Assembly: GCA_963799085.1 (NCBI GenBank)
Contig: CAWCWA010000024.1
Coordinates: 139,650-203,649 of the forward strand
DNA: 64,000 nt
Reading direction: 5' to 3'
Source: AP-15 sp963799085
Lineage (GTDB): Bacteria > Pseudomonadota > Alphaproteobacteria > ATCC43930 > CGMCC-115725
Shown here: positions 8,739 through 17,576 of the stretch, piece by piece
Position numbering within the stretch: the first letter of the stretch is position 1
How the letters are laid out: each line of letters begins with the position of its first letter
The notes under the pieces: model-generated
Told to the model about the DNA's origin: nothing
The model's database searches: none
What the model saw: the letters and a program-made list of their open reading frames with translations, nothing else
Made by a program: the position numbers and the translations under genes

Positions 8739-10082
8739 CTAGGAGCGGCTGAAGCCCTCGATTTCGTCCTGCGCCCAGTTCATCGCGGCGTCGAAGGATT
8801 GGCCGTTTTGCGTGACCTTGGCGATCATCTTCATGATTGTCGCCTGCGCCTACATTTGGGTCCCGATCTTCAACGGCGCCGGGTAGCCGACCAGGCTCGG
8901 GATTGCGTCGTTGCGTGGCGGAAAGTTGTAGACCGTCCCCGTCGGCGGTCCTTCGGTTTCCCAGATTTTGAAATCCATCCACTTGGCGTAGGGTGGAATG
9001 TCGAAGCCGAGGCTGGCGGTGACCAGCTTATCCTGGACCTCGCGCGTCACCAGATAGCTCAGCAAACTCTTTGCCGCCGAGATATTTGGCGAGAAGCTCC
9101 AGATCCCCCAATAGTAGTAGCCGGCCGGGTCGAACCTGCCTTTCGGCCCCTTGGGCGAGTGGAACGTCCACAATTGCTCGGCGATCTTCGGCTGGTCGCG
9201 CTTGGCGACGGCGTAGGCCGAGGGCGGGTTGAAGATCAAGGCAGCCTTGCCCGAGACCAGCGCCTTGTTGTTCGAGGCGTTGTCGTAGGCGTAGACGTCA
9301 CTATCCACGTATTGCGAGAACCGTTTGAAGAATTCGAGCGCCTGCTTGGTCGCATCGCTCTTGACCGTGATCGTACCTTCCGCGTCGACAAGGTCGGCGC
9401 CATAGCTCTGGAAGACCGCGCCGGCCATATTGATCGCGTCGGTGCAGGTACTGAGCCCGACCCCGAACGCGTGCCCGGCTTTGTAACATTTCTCGGCCGC
9501 CGTGATGAAATGGTCCCAATCCCAGGCGTCGGTCAACGCCTTGTCGGGCGGCGCGCTGGCCGGATACATCTTCTGCAAGTCGAGCCCGACATAGTCCTTG
9601 AAGTAGTCGATGCGCGCGCAGGGCGGCAATGCGCTGCTGCCGTAGCTCGTCGGCACCGCCATCCAATGGCCGCCGATCTTGCCGCAATACTCGGCGGATT
9701 TGGCGATCGGACCGTATTGCTTGACGACCGGTTCGACGATCTCGTCGACCGGGACGAATTTGTCGGCCTGCGAGGAGACGTACCAGGTGCGCAGGCCCAT
9801 GATATCATGGCCAGCCTTGGCCTGGCCTTCCGCCATCAGGGTCAGAAGGTCCTTGTCGCCATTCGAGGTGATCAGGTCGACGTTGAGGTCGACCTTTTCC
9901 TTGGCGGCCCATTCCGCGCAGATTTTTTTCAGGGTCTCCGCCGCGCCCGGAACCCAATGATCCCAGACGCCGAAGGAGAGCTTGCCCGCGGCGTGCGCGC
10001 CGCGCACAAACGGTGCGGCAAGCGTTGTCGCCGCCGCTGCCGTCTGCAGCACCGTGCGCCGTGTCAGCAAAGTCCTACTCAT
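8739..10082 (-). pseudogene. Tat-exported ABC solute-binding protein (paralog 2), premature amber stop
   Basis: The second paralog starts at ATG 10082 after GAGAGGAAACAC. It has the signal LTRRTVLQTAAAAT and a mature part beginning AAGKLSFGVWDHWVPG. The frame reads to TAG at 8850-8852 after IGTQM. The same frame then stays open for 36 more codons, ending AQDEIEGFSRS with TAG at 8739, and those codons match the tail of the intact paralog 3. So one codon, likely TAC or TAT in the ancestor, has become TAG. The truncated product would lack about 37 of 447 residues. Loss of function, read-through and sequencing error are all possible. Confidence 0.75.
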
Positions 10083-10264
10083 GTGTTTCCTCTCACGATT
10101 TGCATACGGGTTCGCCGTATCGGCTCCCGACGAATCCTGTCAAAAGCCTTACAAGGGAGTGTAGCAGCGAAACGGCGAAAGCCATCCACTTCATTATCAT
10201 GACCGCCGGCACGAATGCCACGACTGAGGGGTCGACGGAGATGGCCCGCGGCGGCTCTCCAGGG

Positions 10265-11605
10265 TCAAGTGCGCAGGAATCCTTCAAGTTCGGACTGAGC
10301 AAAATCCATCGCTTCGTCGATCGACTTGCCCTCTTGCGCGCATTTGGCAACCATCTTGGTCACGGTGCCCTGCGAGAACATCTGAGTGCCGATGCTGATC
10401 GGCGCCGGATATCCGGTGACCAGGGAGATCACATCGCCGCGCGGCGGATAATTGTAGATCGTCCCCCTGGGCGGTCCTTCCTCTTCCCAGGTCTTGAAGT
10501 TACGCAGGCTTGCGAACGGCGGGATGTCGTAGCCGCGGCTCGCTGCAACAAGCTTTTCGACCGAAGACCGTGTGGAGAGGTAAGCAAGCAGGCTCTTCGC
10601 CGCGGATTTGTTCTTCGAGAAATTCCGAATCCCCCAAAAGCCGAAATTGGTCGGGTCCAACCGCCCCTTGGACCCCTTCGGCGCATGGAAGGTCCATAAC
10701 TGCTCGGCGATTTTCGGCGCGTCGCGCACGGCCACCGCCCAGGCCGAGGGTGCGTTCATGATCAGCGCGCCCTTGCCCGAGATCAGCCATTTGTTGTTGC
10801 CGGCGTTGTCCCACGAGAAGGAACTCTCCGGCAGAAACGGGACGAGCTTCTTGAACCATTCGAGCGTCTGCCGCGTGGCGTCGGATTTGACGGTGATGTT
10901 GCCCTCCTGGTCGACCAGAACGGCGCCCTGGCTCGCGAACATCGCCCCGACCCAGTTGACCGCGTCGCTCTGCGTGCTCATCGGCATGCCGAATGGATAG
11001 CCTCCCTTGGCGCATTTTTCCGCGGCGGTCAGGAACATGTCCCAATCCCACTTGTCGGCCAGCTCCTTGTCGGGCGGGGCCCCATCCGGATACATCTTCC
11101 TGATATCGAGCCCGGCATATTGCTTCATCAAATCCATTCGCGCGCAAGGAGTTCCGGCCGTGGCGCGGATGCCGGTGGGCACGGCGATCCAATGACCCTT
11201 TTGCTTGCCGAGGTATTCGGAGCCTTGGCTGATCGCGCCATGTTGTTTGATCAGGTCCGCCACCAGATCATCGACAGGCTCAAGCTTGTCGGCCTGCGCC
11301 GGCGCGTACCAGTCCTGCATCGATAGTATGTCGTGACCTGATTTCGATTGCGCCTCGGCCGCGATGGTCAGCTTGTCCTTGTCGCCGTTTGAGGTGATGA
11401 AGTCGATCGTGATGTCGACCTTCTCCTTGTCGGCCCATTCGTGGCAAAGCTTGACCAGCGGCTGGTTAGCGCCCGGCACCCAGTGGTCCCAGAAGCCGAC
11501 ACTCAGTTTTCCCGCAGCGTAGGCGCCCCGCGCGAACGGCATGGCGAGGGTGGTCACCGCGGCCGTCTGAAGGACCGTGCGGCGTGTCAGCGAAATTCTG
11601 GTCAT
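10265..11605 (-). CDS. Tat-exported ABC solute-binding protein (paralog 3), intact
   Basis: This is the only intact copy of the three, at 446 residues. It starts at ATG 11605 with GAAGGGA upstream. The N-terminus carries a twin-arginine motif (LTRRTVLQTAA, arginines 8 and 9) and a cleavage region ending YAAGK. The body is of the family 1 (sugar-type) solute-binding class, with segments such as GFWDHWVPGANQPL and FNPPSAYAV/MNAPSAWAV shared across the copies. The Tat signal implies export of a folded protein, often one that binds a cofactor or folds fast. No transporter membrane genes are beside it, so it must share a permease encoded elsewhere or act as a binding component of another system. 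Confidence 0.85.
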   Translation of the reverse strand: MTRISLTRRTVLQTAAVTTLAMPFARGAYAAGKLSVGFWDHWVPGANQPLVKLCHEWADKEKVDITIDFITSNGDKDKLTIAAEAQSKSGHDILSMQDWYAPAQADKLEPVDDLVADLIKQHGAISQGSEYLGKQKGHWIAVPTGIRATAGTPCARMDLMKQYAGLDIRKMYPDGAPPDKELADKWDWDMFLTAAEKCAKGGYPFGMPMSTQSDAVNWVGAMFASQGAVLVDQEGNITVKSDATRQTLEWFKKLVPFLPESSFSWDNAGNNKWLISGKGALIMNAPSAWAVAVRDAPKIAEQLWTFHAPKGSKGRLDPTNFGFWGIRNFSKNKSAAKSLLAYLSTRSSVEKLVAASRGYDIPPFASLRNFKTWEEEGPPRGTIYNYPPRGDVISLVTGYPAPISIGTQMFSQGTVTKMVAKCAQEGKSIDEAMDFAQSELEGFLRT

Positions 11606-11779
11606 GATTTTTCCCTTCGATCGAGAGCCCCTGTCGGTCGGGCCGCGGCGAGCGTTCGGTTGTAGCCGGTTGGATAGTGTGTCAACCGGGCGGGATTGTC
11701 AGCCCCTCGTCATCTGCGATCGGCAAACCTGGGATCGTTGGCACCGTATAGGCCCCATTGGAACGAAGCGGCAGCTAGC

Positions 11780-13127
11780 TTAAGCGGGCCTGACGGCGAC
11801 GGCGCAGTGGAAGGGCTGGGCGATGAAGAAGGTGCCGTCGCGCTCCCCGCCTTTCCGCCGCCGCTCGCCGCCACGCCTCGGCCTCGGCCGTGTCGAGTGC
11901 GGCCAACACTTGCTGCTGGTAGCGCGCGAGACGCGGCTGGCCGGGCCGCACCGCGACCAGTTGCGGAAAGCCGCGGATGCGGACGAGCCCCAAATCGTGG
12001 AGGCGGTGGTAGAGGCTCGCATCGGCGCAACCCTTTGGGCTCATGCCGCCGCCGATAATCCCCGGCATCTCGACTTTGGCCTTGAGCGCGGGCTCGAGCG
12101 GCAAGTTGATCCAGCAGCCGCGGTCGATCGCACGTACGACGACGCCGATGCGACCGCCGGGCTTTGTGACCCGCACCAGTTCGGCGAGCATTTTTTCGGC
12201 GTCGCCCTCCTCGGCGACGGTGCAGCAGAGCGCCACATCGGCAAAGCCGCCCGGCAACGGCAGCGCCTCGGCTTGGGCTTCCCGGAACTCGATGCGGTCG
12301 GCTAACCCTTCGCGCTGCGCGAGGCGCCGGCCTTCACCTAGAAGGTAGGGGCTGCGGTCAACCCCGGTCAGCGGGTTCGCGCCGACGGTGCGCCGGGCCA
12401 GTTCGCGCATGATGACGCCGCAACCGCAGCCGACTTCGAGGACCCGCTCGCCCGGGGCGATCGCCAGCCCGTCGAGGAGGTTGCGCACAATGTGGATGTA
12501 ATCCGAGCGGCCACGCTCTTCGAGACTTGCCACACTGCCGAGATGCGCACCGCCCAGCGTTATCGTGCACCATTGCCGCGCCAATAGCGGGATGAGCGAG
12601 GCCCATTGCGTCGGCGCCAATTCGAGCGGCAGCAGGACGAGGGGCGGGCCCTTGCCGCGAACGCTGTAGAAGATGCCAGCGGTTTCGCCCTCCGCCACGC
12701 CCGGCCGCCGCTCTGGCAGTGGCGCAGTACGCTCAATGCGGGCGAGAAAGTCAGAGAGCGCGCCCGCGATCTCGCTGCCGCGCTCGACCGCGAGATCGGA
12801 CCAAGTGAGACCGGCGTAATCGGCCAGCACCGCCGCCGAAGCCTGCGGCAGTTCGGGCATCACGGCGCGGATCCGCCTCGCCCCCGGCCCCTGGTCGCCG
12901 GTGACGACGAGAAGCCGGTCGGCCAACGGGGCCAGCGCATTGCGGTCGAGTGCCGCTGGGCAGACGAGCGTCAGCGAGGCGATGCGGTCGGGATGATTGG
13001 CGGCAAAGCCCTCCCAATCGGTCGAGGCGCGCCCGACCAGATGCGCGCGGGCAATCCCGAGCCTGTCGAAGAGCTGAAGGAGCCGGGTTTCGAGCGGGAT
13101 TTCTTCGGCTTCGTTAGCGGCGGTAAT
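11780..13127 (-). pseudogene. Degenerate alpha/beta-hydrolase fused to SAM methyltransferase, frameshifted
   Basis: The frame opens at about 13127 and runs through an alpha/beta-hydrolase-like part (ETRLLQLFDRLGIARAHLVG, then ASLTLVCPAALDRNALAPLA and a helix-rich end near residue 130). It then enters a class I methyltransferase with the SAM motif VLEVGCGCGVIMRELARR. Where hydrolases have the nucleophile elbow G-x-S-x-G, this protein has GRASTDW, so the hydrolase part is probably not catalytic. The natural start looks like an ATT at 13127, six bases after AGGAGA; the first ATG (12926) would cut into the hydrolase fold. One frameshift near 11840 replaces the expected end TFFIAQPFHCAVAVRPA. It is divergent from the Rieske gene. 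Confidence 0.65.
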
Positions 13128-13231
13128 GGCCTGTCTCCTGGCGGGCTTTGTCGTGCGGCAGTATGAACGCGTCGCTTCTCTTCGGGGAGGGGGAGGCTTA
13201 CGATCGCGCCAACTGGAACGGGAGGATCGCG

Positions 13232-14272
13232 ATGCTGCTGCGCAACGCCTGGTACATCGCCGCCTGGGCTGACGAGATCACGGATGCGCCGCTCGCCCGG
13301 CGGATTTGCGACGAGCCGATCGTGCTGTTCCGCGACAGCGACGGCCGCGCCGCCGCTCTTGCCGATCGCTGCTGCCATCGTGCGGCGCCCTTGAGCATGG
13401 GCAGCATCGTTGCCGAGGGCTTGCAATGCGGCTATCACGGGCTCGTCTTCGACGCCGTCGGACGCTGCGTTCATATCCCGGGCCAGCCGCGGATCCCCGA
13501 GGAAGCGCGGGTGCGGTCCTACCCGCTCGTCGAGAAGGACGCGCTGGTTTGGCTGTGGATCGGCGACCCGGCCAAGGCCGATCCCGCCAAGATCGTCGAT
13601 TTCCCGTACCACAACGATCCCGCCAACTGGCCGAACAAGCACGACATGTATCCCATCAAGGGCAACTACCTGCTGATGATCGATAATCTGATGGATCTGA
13701 CGCATTTGGGCTATCTGCACGCCAAGACCGTCGGCGGCAACCCGGGGCAGCATGTCGATGCCGAGATGAAGACGGTGCGCACGCCGACCGGTCTCAAATT
13801 CACCCGCTGGATGAAGAACTCGGTGCCGCCGCCGAGCTATGTCAAGGCCGCCGGCTTCACCGGCCGGGTCGACCGCTGGCAGGAGTTCGAGTTCGCGGCA
13901 CCTTCAAGCGTCCTGCAATGGACGGGGGCCGCCGATGTCGGCACGGGCGCCCCGGAAGGAAGGCGCGAGGGCGGGTTCCAGTTCCGCCTGTTCCACGGGT
14001 TGACGCCCGAGACCGAGACCAGCTGCCTTTACTTCTGGTCGGTGGCGAACGGCTATCGTCAGAACGAGCCCGAGGCAACCGAGCAGCTCTATCGTGAAAT
14101 CGCGCCGACCTTTGTCGAGGACCGGGTCATGGTCGAGGCGCAGCAGGCGCGGCTGAGCGAGTTCGGCGACGCCGGTCTCATTGACATCGCGTCCGATGCC
14201 ACCCGCCTGCGGATGCGCCGCATCCTCGAACGCATGATGGCCGAGGACGAGAACGCGCTGGCTGCCGAATAG
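13232..14272 (+). CDS. Rieske-type aromatic ring oxygenase, VanA-like
   Basis: This protein of 346 residues resembles oxygenase components of the vanillate O-demethylase type. It begins MLLRNAWYIAAWADEI, the usual start of that group, and ATG 13232 follows GGGAGGA. The Rieske 2Fe-2S ligands appear as CCHR near residue 48 and CGYHG near residue 67. The mononuclear iron site is seen in DLTHLGYLHAK near residue 153. The family uses reductase-supplied electrons to demethylate or hydroxylate aromatic or related rings. No reductase gene is beside it. The adjacent amidase, LLM enzyme and binding protein suggest a catabolic set. Confidence 0.85.
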   Translation: MLLRNAWYIAAWADEITDAPLARRICDEPIVLFRDSDGRAAALADRCCHRAAPLSMGSIVAEGLQCGYHGLVFDAVGRCVHIPGQPRIPEEARVRSYPLVEKDALVWLWIGDPAKADPAKIVDFPYHNDPANWPNKHDMYPIKGNYLLMIDNLMDLTHLGYLHAKTVGGNPGQHVDAEMKTVRTPTGLKFTRWMKNSVPPPSYVKAAGFTGRVDRWQEFEFAAPSSVLQWTGAADVGTGAPEGRREGGFQFRLFHGLTPETETSCLYFWSVANGYRQNEPEATEQLYREIAPTFVEDRVMVEAQQARLSEFGDAGLIDIASDATRLRMRRILERMMAEDENALAAE

Positions 14273-14286
14273 CCGGCTGTCGCTAA

Positions 14287-16605
14287 TCAATTTTCGGTCG
14301 GGAGCGGGCCGAAGGCGGGGGGCGGGACGCGGCGCCTGGAAGCGGCTTCGTAGGACGAGGCGATTTCGAGCAACACGTCTTCGCGACCCGGCTCGGCGCG
14401 GAAGACGAGCGAGAAGGGGAGGCCCGGCGGCGGCAGTTCGGTCGGTGCTTGGGCGGCGACTGGGACGTAGTGAGTGCGGTCGGGGCTCAGCGCGAAGACC
14501 GGGTCGTAGACGGTCGTCACGTAACCCGCCGGGATCAGCACTTCGGTCAGGCCGGCGTTCGGGCCGTAAAAGGTTTCGAGGCGCAGATTGCCAGGGCCGC
14601 CCAAGGGATCGTGCGCCCCGCCGATCTTGGCCGGCGGTAGGGGCGTGTGCAGGCGGACGAGCGCGTCGAGTCGGTTTTGGAGGATCACCATCATGTCGAG
14701 CCGGCGCAGCAATTCGCGCAGCATGATGCGCTCGTCGACGCCCTGCCGTTCTCCCAGCGGGTTGCGCGGGTCGACGATCTCCTCCCAGTTCCGGAAGGCG
14801 GCGCGGCCGTCGTCGCCCCAGAATTTGGAGCGGGCGTTGAGCGCCGCGAAATCGGCGAGCGTTTCGGTGAAACCGCGCTGACGCCAATCCGCCGCTCGCC
14901 GCGAAAGGTATTGGTTGACGTGAAAACGGAACGACATCGCAAGTTCCTGCTGTTGGATCGTCGCGATATCGAGGTTGGCGGGCGGCGCGATGCTCCCCTC
15001 GGCAAGCGCCACGCAATAATCGATCGGGGCCATCCTGCCGCTGCCGAACACCTTGCCGGGGGCGAATTCGGTCGGGCGGATCGCGGCGGCGAACTCCTTG
15101 AAAAGCGGCGTCCCGTCGGGGCCGAGACGAAACACAAGATCGGGCATGAAGACCGGGACCAACCGCGCCAATCCGGCGCGGAAATCGAGGCTCATCCGTT
15201 CGAGGTTGGTGTCGCGCGGCCACAGTGGATCGCCCGATTCCACCAATGTCGCGCCAAGCTTGTCGCCTAGCACCGATTTGATTTCGCCCGAGACGGCGGC
15301 GCAGATCGGCTGCGTCGCCCTTTCGCCCGGCTGCACCAGCATCGACTCGCGGATGATGCCGATCCGCCTGCCCCGCAAGGCACCCGTTGCCTCGGCACCC
15401 GCGGCATGGCGGGCATAGCCGCCGGCTAGCACCGACGAGCGCGGCACCGTCGTATAGGGATCGCGGGGGTCGTAATAACCGTTCTGCGGGTCTTTTAGCG
15501 CGTCGAGCACCTTGGCGCAGTCGGAGATGCTGCGAGCCATGATCCCGCTGCGATCGCAATAGATGTCGGCGCCGATCGCCCCGCCATTGAAACCGAGCAT
15601 CGCCTTGTGCGGCAGGATCAGAGCGACGGCGTTGTGGTTGGCGGGGCCGCGGGTCGAGGCGCGGGTTTCCTCGCCGAGCGAGCACATGACGAGATTAGCG
15701 CTGACCGACACGCCCGAACCCGAGGAGGAGCCGAGCGAGGCGGCGCGCGTCGTGTCGTAAGGATTGGCCGGATTACCGGCCCAGGAACTGCGCTGGTAGC
15801 CCAAAGTCGAGGGCAGGACCGCCTCGGGATGGTGGCGGCCGCCAGGGTTGCCGGCGCGGCCGTTGTATTCGGTGCAGACTGCTTTGGCGAAGATGATCGC
15901 CCCTTGGTTGCGCAACTGTTCGACCAGTACATGGTCGCGCGCCGGAAAATCAATGTCGTAGTCGGCGTCGCCGCCGGCCGTCGTGCGCATGTCCTTGGTG
16001 TCGAACGGATCCTTGAACGAGAAGACGACGCCGTACATCGGCATTTCGTCGAGCGGCGGGCTGGCGCCGTAGCGCGCGTCGAGTTCGGCGGCGCGCTCTC
16101 GGGCATCAGGGAGATGGCGGAACACCTCGCAGACCGGCGGCGCATCGGGCGGCAGCGGCCCCAGCGAGGGATGCCGGTCGAACTCGCCGCGACAGGTGAC
16201 CGACCGCTCGCCGCGAATGTTCAAGGTCGCGAGCGCGTTCAATTGGTCGCCATCCGGGATGCCGGCGATCATGCCGTATTGCTGCTGCACCGAGGGGTCG
16301 GACGCGGTCGCCTCCATGCGGCCGAATTCGATCGGTGGGCCTTCGTATCTGTCGAGGTCTGGAAAGATCGTCGCGGCATTGACGGTTTCGGTCGGGAAAC
16401 GCAACGGCGTCTCGGCTCGGACCGCGCCGGTCGCCTCGGGGACTGGCGCGCCGTCGCGTGTGACGAGCCGGCTCGCCACGCCATTGAAGGCGCGAGCGCG
16501 GGCGATGTAATGCTCGACGACGGCGCGGCAGGTCGTGTGGCCCTCGCGAATTGCGCGGTGCAGATCGTCTATCGTCGCCTCTTCGAGACGAAACGGCTCG
16601 GTCAT
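14287..16605 (-). CDS. Large amidase-signature family protein
   Basis: This 772-residue protein has the amidase signature fold. A lysine-bearing segment FSFKDPFDTKDMRTTAGG, the glycine-serine loop SLGSSSGSGVSVSAN and the downstream ETRASTRGPA give the expected Lys, cis-Ser and nucleophile Ser arrangement. It is longer than typical amidases (about 450-520 residues), with extra N-terminal sequence of about 200 residues before the catalytic lysine. ATG 16605 is preferred because MTEPFRLEEATIDDLHRA matches the usual start and a purine-rich site precedes it. No signal peptide is seen. It is divergent from the LLM gene at 16673 and converges on the Rieske gene. The substrate is unknown. Confidence 0.8.
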   Translation of the reverse strand: MTEPFRLEEATIDDLHRAIREGHTTCRAVVEHYIARARAFNGVASRLVTRDGAPVPEATGAVRAETPLRFPTETVNAATIFPDLDRYEGPPIEFGRMEATASDPSVQQQYGMIAGIPDGDQLNALATLNIRGERSVTCRGEFDRHPSLGPLPPDAPPVCEVFRHLPDARERAAELDARYGASPPLDEMPMYGVVFSFKDPFDTKDMRTTAGGDADYDIDFPARDHVLVEQLRNQGAIIFAKAVCTEYNGRAGNPGGRHHPEAVLPSTLGYQRSSWAGNPANPYDTTRAASLGSSSGSGVSVSANLVMCSLGEETRASTRGPANHNAVALILPHKAMLGFNGGAIGADIYCDRSGIMARSISDCAKVLDALKDPQNGYYDPRDPYTTVPRSSVLAGGYARHAAGAEATGALRGRRIGIIRESMLVQPGERATQPICAAVSGEIKSVLGDKLGATLVESGDPLWPRDTNLERMSLDFRAGLARLVPVFMPDLVFRLGPDGTPLFKEFAAAIRPTEFAPGKVFGSGRMAPIDYCVALAEGSIAPPANLDIATIQQQELAMSFRFHVNQYLSRRAADWRQRGFTETLADFAALNARSKFWGDDGRAAFRNWEEIVDPRNPLGERQGVDERIMLRELLRRLDMMVILQNRLDALVRLHTPLPPAKIGGAHDPLGGPGNLRLETFYGPNAGLTEVLIPAGYVTTVYDPVFALSPDRTHYVPVAAQAPTELPPPGLPFSLVFRAEPGREDVLLEIASSYEAASRRRVPPPAFGPLPTEN

Positions 16606-16672
16606 CGCTTGTCCCCGCAAAGCTGCGCGATTTAGGTTAGCGTCTGCGAACCGTGAGGGAAGGGGGCTGGGG

Positions 16673-17569
16673 ATGCAGCTCGGATGTTCGTTGCCGGTCG
16701 GCGACATTGGAACCGGTCCCACGGTGTTGCGCGATTATGCACAGGCGGCCGAGGGGCTGGGCTTTACACACCTGATGGCGCCCGATCACGTACTTGGCGC
16801 CAACCCCGCGGCAGACCACGAAGGGAGGCGCGTCGGCACGACCGCGACCGCCTACCACGACCCCTTCGTGTTGTTCGGGTTCGTCGCCGGCTGTACCGAA
16901 AAGATCGGGTTTGCGGTCGGCGTTTTGATCCTGGCGCAGCGTCAGGCCGTGCTGGTGGCAAAGCAGGCGGCTTCGCTCGATGTCCTGTGCGGCGGCCGGT
17001 TCCGGCTTGGCATCGGCGTCGGCTGGAACGAGGTGGAGTTCACCGGGCTCAACGAGAATTTCCGCAACCGCGGCAAGCGTTCGGCCGAGCAGGTGCGCGT
17101 CATGCAGGCTCTGTGGGCCGAGCCGCACGTCAAGTTCGACGGCGAGTTTCATCATATCGAGGACGCCGGGATCAACCCGCGGCCGGCGTCGGGGCGGGTC
17201 CCGATCTGGTATGGCGGACACGCCGAGGCGACCTTCCGCCGCTTGCGCCGCTATGGCGACGGGTTCATGCCGCTCGCCTATCCGCCGGGCGAGGCGGCGC
17301 TTACGGCGTTCGAAAAGCTGCGGCGGTTGACCCGCGAGGCCGGTCGCGATCCGGCGGCGATAGGGATCGAGGTTTGGGCCTCGCCCGGCGTCGGGACGCC
17401 AGAGGATTGGCGGCGCGAAATCGCGTTCTGGAAAGAGGCCGGCGTCACCCACGTGACGGCGCACACGACTTATGTCAGCAATCATCACAAACGGATCGCC
17501 GGGCGCAGCGCTGCCGAGCATCTGGCGGCGATCAGCCGTTACCGCGAGGCGGTGGCCGATCTGCTGTAG
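16673..17569 (+). CDS. LLM class F420/FMN-dependent oxidoreductase
   Basis: This protein of 298 residues has the luciferase-like fold. It starts MQLGCSLPVGDIGTGP after a purine-rich AGGGGGCTGGGG. Recognisable parts are GFTHLMAPDHVLG near residue 31, a barrel strand with GVLILAQRQAVLVAKQAASLD near residue 82, and GRFRLGIGVGWNEVEF near residue 107, which is typical of the TIGR03619-type subfamily. It is distinct from the LLM protein at 338. It sits eight bases before the peptide-type binding protein gene and is probably co-transcribed with it. Substrate unknown. Confidence 0.85.
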   Translation: MQLGCSLPVGDIGTGPTVLRDYAQAAEGLGFTHLMAPDHVLGANPAADHEGRRVGTTATAYHDPFVLFGFVAGCTEKIGFAVGVLILAQRQAVLVAKQAASLDVLCGGRFRLGIGVGWNEVEFTGLNENFRNRGKRSAEQVRVMQALWAEPHVKFDGEFHHIEDAGINPRPASGRVPIWYGGHAEATFRRLRRYGDGFMPLAYPPGEAALTAFEKLRRLTREAGRDPAAIGIEVWASPGVGTPEDWRREIAFWKEAGVTHVTAHTTYVSNHHKRIAGRSAAEHLAAISRYREAVADLL

Positions 17570-17576
17570 GCCCGAG

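Noticed and set aside
8799..10202. Plus-strand frame of 467 codons opposite the second binding protein
   Set aside because: It is antisense to a well supported gene with a Tat signal and shows no motif.
13904..15685. Long minus-strand frame of 593 codons over the amidase
   Set aside because: It overlaps the true amidase in another frame on the same strand and shows only Arg/Pro-rich text.
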